10,090 nt of DNA from CAUZEO01 sp963578625. GTDB taxonomy: Bacteria; Verrucomicrobiota; Kiritimatiellia; SLOV01. Below the pieces are notes generated by a model, which searched no databases, was not told where the DNA came from, and worked only from the letters and a program-made list of their open reading frames with translations. Both the position numbers and the translations under genes were made by a program. Below are positions 5,406 through 10,090 of the stretch, one piece after another; the stretch's first letter is position 1; every line of letters starts with the position of its first letter. The stretch covers positions 1 through 10,090 of the forward strand of contig CAUZEO010000191.1 of NCBI GenBank assembly GCA_963578625.1. Direction: 5' to 3'.

Positions 5406-7706
5406 CTACTGAAACTCGACCACGACGCGGAAGAATTTCTTGTCGAGAGCAAGGGGAAGGTCCACCTCGATGCCGCCATCGCCCGGGTCGGTCCAGGTGC
5501 CGCCCGCCACCGGGGTCCAGTTCACCAGGTCCTCGGTCTCCTCGAGGTTGAAGTCGAAGTTGATCTCGCCGCTGGCATCCTTGATCAACACCACGGAGCC
5601 GAGCCGGGCGTCCTGGACTTCCGCCAGCGTCGGGCGCTGCTCAAGCAGGGCGACCTGGGCCTGGAGCGCGGCGATCTCGGTGGCGTAATTCACGACGGTC
5701 GATCCAAGCACGTTGGCCATCAAGGTATACATGCCGTTGTTAACCATGCCGGCCCCGACCGTGACATCAGCCAGGCTGGCGCAACCCTTGAAGGCAATAT
5801 CCCCGATGCTGGTGACGCTATCGGGGATATCGATACTGACCAGACTGGTGCAGCCAGAGAAGGCAGAAATCTCGATGCTGGTAAGGCCCGCGGGGAGGTC
5901 GATACTGGACAGGCTGGTGCAGCCAGAGAAGGCATAATCCCCGATGATGGTGACGCTGGCGGGGATCGAGTAGACCGCCCCACTTTTCCCCGGAGGGTAC
6001 TGCAGTATGGTGGTCTGGTTCTTGTTGAACAAGACCCCGCCTACACTCGAATAATTCGGGTTGTCTACTGATACATCTATGGATACCAGGCTGGTGCAAT
6101 CAGAGAAGGCAAAAATCTGGATGCTGGTGACGCCCTCAGGGATCATGATGCTCGTCAGGCTGGTGCAGCGTGCGAAAGCACTCCCCCCGATAGTGGTGAC
6201 GCCATCAGGAATTGCGATATTCGTCAGGCTGGTGCAGTCAGAGAAGGTAGAATTTCCGATGCTGGTGACGCTATTTCCGATCGTGATACCGGCCAGGCTG
6301 GTGCAGCCAGAGAAGGCATAACTGCTGATGAAGGTGACGCCCTCGGGGAGCGTGATACTGGTCAGGCTGGTGCAGTCCCGGAAGGCTGATTGCCCGAAGT
6401 AGGTAAGGCCCTCGGGGATGTTGAGCCCGGCCAGGCTGGTGCAGCCAGAGAAGGCATTATACCTGATGCTGGTGACGCTATCGGGGATATCGATACTGAC
6501 CAGACTGGTGCAGCCAGAGAAGGCATAATCCAGGATGATGGTAACGCCGTCGGGGATCGAGTAGGCCCCACTTTTCCCCGCAGGGTATTGCAGTATGGTG
6601 GTCTGGTTTTTGTTGAACAAGACCCCATCTACACTCGAATAATTCGGGTTGTCGACTGATACATCTATGGATACCAGGCTGGTGCAGGACCTGAAGGCAG
6701 ACATCGCGGTGCTGGTGAAGGTGACGCCCTCAGGGATCGTGATGCCCGTCAGGCTGGTGCAGCCAGAGAAGGCATAATGCCCGATGCTGGTAAGGCCCTC
6801 GGGGAGGTCGATACTGGCCAGGCTGGTGCAGGACCTGAAGGCAGAAATCTCGATGCTGGTGACGCCCTCAGGGATCGTAATGCTGACCAGGCTGGTGCAG
6901 TCCCGGAAGGCCTCCTCCCCGATGCTGGTGACCGGCTTGCCCTCGATGATCGCGGGAATGGCCAGGGCCCCGGTGGCCGCCGTGTCGCAGTCGGTGATGG
7001 TCACGGTGTCGTCGCCGTTGATCACGTAACTCAGCTCCGATGGGATAACCACCACCGGCAGGCCGCCGAAGGTGGCTCCAAAGCCCGTTGCCGCGGAAAA
7101 AACATAAACCTGCGCCGCCGCGTCCACGTTACCAAAAACGGTGGCCCCAAGGCTTGGGGCATTGCCCGCAAAGGTGATATGAGCCAGGCTGGTGCAATCA
7201 TATAAGGCCCAGGTCCCCATGCTGGTGACGCTCTCGGGGATGGTGATGCTGGCCAGGCTGGTGCAGGACCTGAAGGCATAATTCCCGATGCTGGTAAGGC
7301 CCTCGGGGAGGTCGATACTGGCCAGGCTGGTGCAGGACCTGAAGGTATAATCCCCGATGCTGGTAATGCTGGCGGGGATGTTGATACTGGCCAGGCTGGT
7401 GCAGAACCGAAAGGCTTCATCCCCGATGCTGGTGACGCTGTCGGGGATGCTGATGCTGGTCAGGCCGGCGCAGGCGCGAAAGGCTTCATCCCCGATGGCC
7501 GTGACCGGCTTTTCCGCTACGGGGAAGGCCGCGATGGTGCCGGGAATCACCAGCGCACCAGTGGCAGCCGTATCGCAGTCCGTGATGCTGATGCCACTCT
7601 TATTTACCAACCAGGTCAGGTCGCTGAGGTCCGCCGCAAGGAGCGGAAATGCGCTCCCAAGCAAGCAGTAGAAAACCAGGTGTATTCGTATATTTATGGC
7701 ACGCAT
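5406..7706 (-). CDS. Secreted BspA-type leucine-rich repeat protein
   Basis: The protein has 766 residues. Residues 1-25 are a signal peptide (basic start, hydrophobic core, cleavage after PLLAA), so it is exported. Residues 69-655 hold about 20 LRR_5/BspA-type repeats of 23 residues, such as SIGDYAFSGCTSLxSIxIPxxVT. A degenerate repeat and a beta-rich linker at 186-260 split the array, and the linker restarts with VTITDCDTAATGAL, a copy of the N-terminal entry (ISITDCDTAATGAL). Two longer inserts (NPNYSSVxGVLFNKNQTTILQYP) lie at about 352-375 and 546-571. A short coiled coil (674-692) precedes a C-terminal module (698-766) with EDLVNW and KKFFR, common in verrucomicrobial secreted proteins. 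The family mediates adhesion or surface recognition in some bacteria; here the role is unknown. GGAGA sits nine bases before the ATG. It appears monocistronic beside a repeat-rich locus. Confidence 0.9.
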   Translation of the reverse strand: MRAINIRIHLVFYCLLGSAFPLLAADLSDLTWLVNKSGISITDCDTAATGALVIPGTIAAFPVAEKPVTAIGDEAFRACAGLTSISIPDSVTSIGDEAFRFCTSLASINIPASITSIGDYTFRSCTSLASIDLPEGLTSIGNYAFRSCTSLASITIPESVTSMGTWALYDCTSLAHITFAGNAPSLGATVFGNVDAAAQVYVFSAATGFGATFGGLPVVVIPSELSYVINGDDTVTITDCDTAATGALAIPAIIEGKPVTSIGEEAFRDCTSLVSITIPEGVTSIEISAFRSCTSLASIDLPEGLTSIGHYAFSGCTSLTGITIPEGVTFTSTAMSAFRSCTSLVSIDVSVDNPNYSSVDGVLFNKNQTTILQYPAGKSGAYSIPDGVTIILDYAFSGCTSLVSIDIPDSVTSIRYNAFSGCTSLAGLNIPEGLTYFGQSAFRDCTSLTSITLPEGVTFISSYAFSGCTSLAGITIGNSVTSIGNSTFSDCTSLTNIAIPDGVTTIGGSAFARCTSLTSIMIPEGVTSIQIFAFSDCTSLVSIDVSVDNPNYSSVGGVLFNKNQTTILQYPPGKSGAVYSIPASVTIIGDYAFSGCTSLSSIDLPAGLTSIEISAFSGCTSLVSIDIPDSVTSIGDIAFKGCASLADVTVGAGMVNNGMYTLMANVLGSTVVNYATEIAALQAQVALLEQRPTLAEVQDARLGSVVLIKDASGEINFDFNLEETEDLVNWTPVAGGTWTDPGDGGIEVDLPLALDKKFFRVVVEFQ
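5742..7502 (-). repeat. 69-bp tandem repeats encoding LRR_5 units
   Basis: The DNA carries about 20 imperfect 69-bp units, visible as recurring words on the plus strand such as CCAGGCTGGTGCAG and GATGCTGGTGACGC. They code for the 23-residue repeats of the surface protein. Many neighbours are nearly identical over 30 or more bases, so unequal recombination could change copy number. Confidence 0.85.
5978..6686 (-). repeat. Two copies of a ~120-bp segment, 588 bp apart, inside the LRR gene
   Basis: Bases from about 5978 to 6098 and from about 6566 to 6686 are nearly identical, differing at a handful of positions. Each codes for a repeat that loses the IP strand and continues as SVDNPNYSSV, GVLFNKNQTTILQYP and GKSGA. 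The copies suggest that a block of about eight repeats was duplicated as a unit. Confidence 0.8.
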
Positions 7707-7713
7707 AATATGC

Positions 7714-7718
7714 TCTCC
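7714..7718 (-). promoter_or_regulatory. Ribosome-binding site of the LRR surface protein
   Basis: On the minus strand GGAGA is followed by GCATATT and then the ATG at 7706. This is the clearest Shine-Dalgarno in the window and fixes the start, in agreement with the signal peptide. Confidence 0.7.
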
Positions 7719-7798
7719 GTGATCTTGTTAACCAGACGCCAGTATCCTTCGAAATCCCCGCATGGGCAAGGAGATAAGGCGGGGAGCCGTCCTGCCGC

Positions 7799-7828
7799 CT
7801 ACTGAAACTCGGCCAAGGCCCTAAGCAT
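7799..7828 (-). pseudogene. Possible 3'-end relic of a second LRR-type gene
   Basis: The minus strand reads MLRALAEFQ and stop, then GGCGGCAGG. The intact surface protein ends FFRVVVEFQ and stop, then GGTGGCAGG. The shared DNA, CCTGCC(A/G)CCTACTGAAACTCG, is at 5398-5418 and 7791-7811, with a similar AAGGCGGGG stretch on its left side in both. This may be the end of a lost tandem paralogue, or a dispersed repeat into which the gene's 3' end runs. Only about ten codons are recognisable, so confidence is low. Confidence 0.3.
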
Positions 7829-8212
7829 CTCGCATGTGCGCAAATAGGCAGTCCCCACCCGGGCATTCCCTTTCCCCCGTCACCAAAGAACCCGGATCCA
7901 TCATTGCGTAAACCGGCCTGCTTAAACCAGTCTGCTCTACTTTCGTTACCGCCACGAATCCGTTGGCCATCGTTGATTTCTGCTCCACACGAATATCGAA
8001 TGCTCAACTTCGAATGTCGGAGGTGGAGTTTCTCTTGCCTTGGACATTTGCAAGAAATCGACCGCTCGGGCAGGTCCCCGCGCAACGCTACTCCGGCCTT
8101 CGTGCCCGGCCCTAGCCTTGTCCCTTTTCCGAGGCTCTGCTACACGTTCGTCCCTCCGGCATCCGGAGATTGACGACTTCTGCCTACTTCGCTACACAAC
8201 ATCTTGCTCGAC
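7829..8212. other. Gene-free stretch before the aminotransferase, with a degenerate repeat
   Basis: No frame here looks like a real protein; frames on both strands have arbitrary composition. At 7990-8021 the sequence CGAATATCGAATGCTCAAC followed by TTCGAATGTCGGA belongs to a type of degenerate repeat (TCGAAT/TTCGAA words) scattered in Verrucomicrobia and related genomes. The last 50 bases before 8213 should hold the aminotransferase promoter, but I see no convincing boxes or ribosome-binding site. Confidence 0.45.
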
Positions 8213-9403
8213 ATGCCAGCAAACGAATCAATCCCGTCCCGCAATCTCTGCGCGCGCATGCAGGCCGTACAGGATCCAGTCATTCCGATTGTGGGTGAAA
8301 TGGTACGTGATAATCCGGGAACCATCTCACTGGGGCAGGGAGTCGTCTACTACGGGCCTCCGGAGGAGGTATACGAGGGCATTGCTGCATTCCGCCCGGA
8401 TCCGGAGAATCACAAGTACAAGCTGGTGCAGGGAATTCCGGATCTGCTGCAGGCCATCGAACAAAAGCTCTCGCTCGAAAATGGGATCGAGGTTAAGGCT
8501 CAAGACCGGGTTGTGGTCACCGCCGGGGGCAACATGGGGTTCATGAATGCGATTCTCGCAATCACCGATCCCGGGGACGAGGTGATCCTGCCTTTGCCCT
8601 ATTATTTTAATCACGAAATGGCAGTGACGATTGCAGGCTGCACTCCGCGGATTGTGCCGACGGACGCAGTGTACCAACTTCAACCGGATCGCATTCGGGA
8701 TGCGATCACCGACAAAACGCGCGCCGTAGTTACCATTTCCCCCAACAATCCTTCCGGCGCCGTATATCCGGAGGAAGTCCTTCGCGCCGTGAACGATTTG
8801 TGCCGTGCGCGAGGCATCTATCACATCAGTGACGAAGCCTATGAATACTTCGCCTACGAGGGCGCTCGCGTTTTTTCCCCCGGCTCGATGGGCGGGGCAG
8901 GGGAACACACCATTTCCTTGTACTCTCTGTCCAAGGCCTATGGATTCGCAAGCTGGCGGATCGGGTACATGGTGATTCCCGGGAGCCTTCTTGATGCGGT
9001 CAAAAAAATCCAGGACACGATATTGATCTGCCCGCCGGTCATCTGCCAATACGCCGCGGTAAAGGCTATGGAGTCCGGCCGGCGGTACTGCATTGAGAAG
9101 AGAGCGGAAATCGAAAACAACCGCTCAACGGCATTGAAAGGGTTGTCGAATCTATCCTCCGGAGTCACCGTCGGTCCGGCCCAGGGCGCCTTCTACATTC
9201 TGCTGAATATCGATACAGACCAGCATCCTGTAGAACTCGTTAGAAACCTCGTCAAGCAGCACAAAGTTGCCGTCATTCCTGGCAATGCCTTCGGAATCGA
9301 TGGTGCCTGCTGCCTCCGCGTCGCCTACGGAGCCCTCCGCCGCGATACCGCACAAGAAGGAATCGGACGTCTCGTTGCCGGGCTTGAAGAATTGTTGGTG
9401 TAA
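8213..9403 (+). CDS. Class I/II pyridoxal-phosphate-dependent aminotransferase
   Basis: A fold-type I aminotransferase of 396 residues, the normal family length, moving an amino group between an amino acid and a 2-oxo acid in the cytoplasm. The PLP-binding lysine is Lys241 in SLSKAYGFASWRIGY. Other family residues are Asn179 in SPNNPSG, Asp207 in ISDEAYE and the carboxylate-binding Arg369 in LRVAYG. The N-terminal GTISLGQGVVYYGPP and HKYKLVQGIPDL blocks place it near methionine/glutamine- or aspartate-type class I enzymes, but the substrate is not readable. The ATG at 8213 is preferred over a TTG at 8204; neither has a good ribosome-binding site. A nitrilase/omega-amidase-family gene follows 165 bases downstream on the same strand. 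Such pairs can act as glutamine transaminase plus omega-amidase, which is inference here. Confidence 0.93.
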   Translation: MPANESIPSRNLCARMQAVQDPVIPIVGEMVRDNPGTISLGQGVVYYGPPEEVYEGIAAFRPDPENHKYKLVQGIPDLLQAIEQKLSLENGIEVKAQDRVVVTAGGNMGFMNAILAITDPGDEVILPLPYYFNHEMAVTIAGCTPRIVPTDAVYQLQPDRIRDAITDKTRAVVTISPNNPSGAVYPEEVLRAVNDLCRARGIYHISDEAYEYFAYEGARVFSPGSMGGAGEHTISLYSLSKAYGFASWRIGYMVIPGSLLDAVKKIQDTILICPPVICQYAAVKAMESGRRYCIEKRAEIENNRSTALKGLSNLSSGVTVGPAQGAFYILLNIDTDQHPVELVRNLVKQHKVAVIPGNAFGIDGACCLRVAYGALRRDTAQEGIGRLVAGLEELLV

Positions 9404-9458
9404 CCACGGAGGCGAGGGACCCACGGAGTAAATCTGTTGATGCTCCGTGCCTCCGTGG
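9404..9458. terminator. Nested hairpin after the aminotransferase gene
   Basis: CCACGGAGGC (9404-9413) pairs with GCCTCCGTGG (9449-9458), and inside CACGGAG (9422-9428) pairs with CTCCGTG (9443-9449). It begins at the base after the stop codon. No T tract follows, so it may be an attenuating structure or simply a copy of the CCACGGAGGCACGGAG repeat family known from Planctomycetes and Verrucomicrobia genomes. Confidence 0.5.
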
Positions 9459-9523
9459 TAAAAATTCCGTGGCAAACCAGAAGGATTGATGAAATCAGCA
9501 GGCGAAGCAAAAATTTCCTCGCG

Positions 9524-9543
9524 TTCTTCGTGACCTTCGTGGC
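9524..9543. repeat. CACGAAG-type degenerate repeat
   Basis: On the minus strand this reads GCCACGAAGGTCACGAAGAA, two CACGAAG units in 9-bp steps, continuing CGCGAGG. Such CCACGAAG(G/A)-type stretches are frequent intergenic filler in Verrucomicrobia and relatives. It lies 25 bases before the hydrolase start and separates it from the aminotransferase. Confidence 0.55.
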
Positions 9544-9568
9544 TCAGAATTCGTATAGATGAATCGAT

Positions 9569-10090
9569 ATGCATGTAATCGGATGCCAGTTGGATATTGT
9601 TTGGGAAGACCGGGAGGCGAATTTCAGGAAGATCAAGGCGCTGCTTTCGTCGACAACCGTGCCTCCGGACAGCCTGATTATTCTCCCGGAGATGTTTCCC
9701 TGCGGCTTCACCATGGACGTGGAGAAAGTCCGTGAGGAAGATCCCTCTCCATCCGAATCATTCGTGGCCGAGCTCGCCCAACAGCACAATTCCTGGGTGA
9801 TGGCGGGGATTGTGAAGAAAGGCGAGAAAATGCCCGGCCGCAACGAGGCGGTTGTGGTGAGCCCTGATGGCGAACTGCAAGCCCGCTATGCAAAAATCCA
9901 GCCCTTCGCTCCCGGCGGAGAAGCGGAGAGGTACGAGGCGGGATCGGAAGTCATCGTCTTCCCCTGCATGGGCTTCACCGTTTGCCCCTTCATCTGCTAC
10001 GACTTGAGGTTCCCGGAGATTTTCCGCCTTGGCGTTCAAAAGGGGGCGGAACTTTTTGTCGACATTGCCAACTGGCCCGCGATCCGGGTC
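9569..10090 (+). CDS. Nitrilase/omega-amidase-family carbon-nitrogen hydrolase, C-terminus cut by window edge
   Basis: The first 174 codons are present; family members have about 255-280 residues, so about a third is missing. The catalytic triad of the nitrilase superfamily is visible: Glu41 in LIILPEMF, Lys109 in RYAKIQPF and Cys143 in FICYDLRFPEIFR. The start MHVIGCQLDIVWEDREANF is typical, and PEMFPCGFTMD and CYDLRFPE resemble the YafV/omega-amidase branch, which hydrolyses 2-oxoglutaramate or 2-oxosuccinamate. Other amidase substrates remain possible. The ATG at 9569 is the first in frame; an overlapping ATG at 9560 in another frame stops after six codons. No Shine-Dalgarno sequence is seen. 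The upstream aminotransferase makes a transaminase/omega-amidase pair plausible, but the 165-bp gap with a hairpin leaves open whether they share a transcript. Confidence 0.88.
   Translation, partial: MHVIGCQLDIVWEDREANFRKIKALLSSTTVPPDSLIILPEMFPCGFTMDVEKVREEDPSPSESFVAELAQQHNSWVMAGIVKKGEKMPGRNEAVVVSPDGELQARYAKIQPFAPGGEAERYEAGSEVIVFPCMGFTVCPFICYDLRFPEIFRLGVQKGAELFVDIANWPAIRV

Noticed and set aside
5230..5412. 60-codon plus-strand frame across the repeat array
   Set aside because: It is formed by the noncoding 10-bp repeats and has no ribosome-binding site or family resemblance.
7600..8085. 161-codon minus-strand frame overlapping the surface-protein start
   Set aside because: It overlaps the signal peptide region of the LRR gene in another frame and runs through the repeat DNA; composition and content do not support a real protein.

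Overview
The window reads like chromosomal DNA of a bacterium of the Planctomycetes-Verrucomicrobia-Chlamydiae group, most likely Verrucomicrobiota. This is inference from style, because no ribosomal or marker gene is present. The clues are a secreted 23-residue-repeat leucine-rich protein of the BspA/LRR_5 type with a terminal 'EDLVNW...KKFFR' module, and several intergenic repeats of kinds I associate with that group: CACGGGT-N5-ACCCGTG, CCACGGAGGCACGGAG-like, CACGAAGGTCACGAAG-like and CGAATATCGAATGCTCAAC-like.

Layout. Bases 1-3859 (minus strand) hold an operon-like run soxB-soxD-soxA for a heterotetrameric sarcosine oxidase. soxA is open throughout and leaves the window at base 1, lacking roughly its last 200 residues; soxG would be expected beyond the left edge. 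A 315-bp divergent intergenic region (3860-4174) carries a GTTGT-N3-ACAAC palindrome resembling operators of FadR-type GntR regulators. A fumarylacetoacetate-hydrolase-family gene follows on the plus strand (4175-5002).

Bases 5003-5405 have no gene but are densely structured. In order they hold a nested hairpin, a 21-bp match to the 3' end of a tmRNA gene, seven TTGC-centred units in 10-bp phase, a nearly perfect inverted repeat (GGCCCCATTTTT / AAAAATGGGCC) and pairs of 11-bp GTCCCT/TTAGTC repeats. This looks like an attachment or recombination site and is the least explained part of the window. The large BspA-like surface protein lies next to it on the minus strand (5406-7706). A copy of its 3' end, 2393 bp away just upstream of the gene, hints at a lost paralogue or a shared repeat. 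A gene-free stretch (7707-8212) separates it from a plus-strand pair: a PLP-dependent aminotransferase (8213-9403) and the first 174 codons of a nitrilase/omega-amidase-family hydrolase (9569 to the right edge).

How the genes may work together. Sarcosine oxidase demethylates an N-methyl amino acid, sending the methyl group to tetrahydrofolate and releasing H2O2. The FAH enzyme resembles keto-deoxy-acid dehydratases/hydrolases. The aminotransferase and amidase could form a glutamine-transaminase/omega-amidase pair. Together they suggest accessory amino-acid, amine or sugar-acid catabolism, interrupted by a mobile or variable locus carrying the surface protein. The link between the catabolic blocks is inference.
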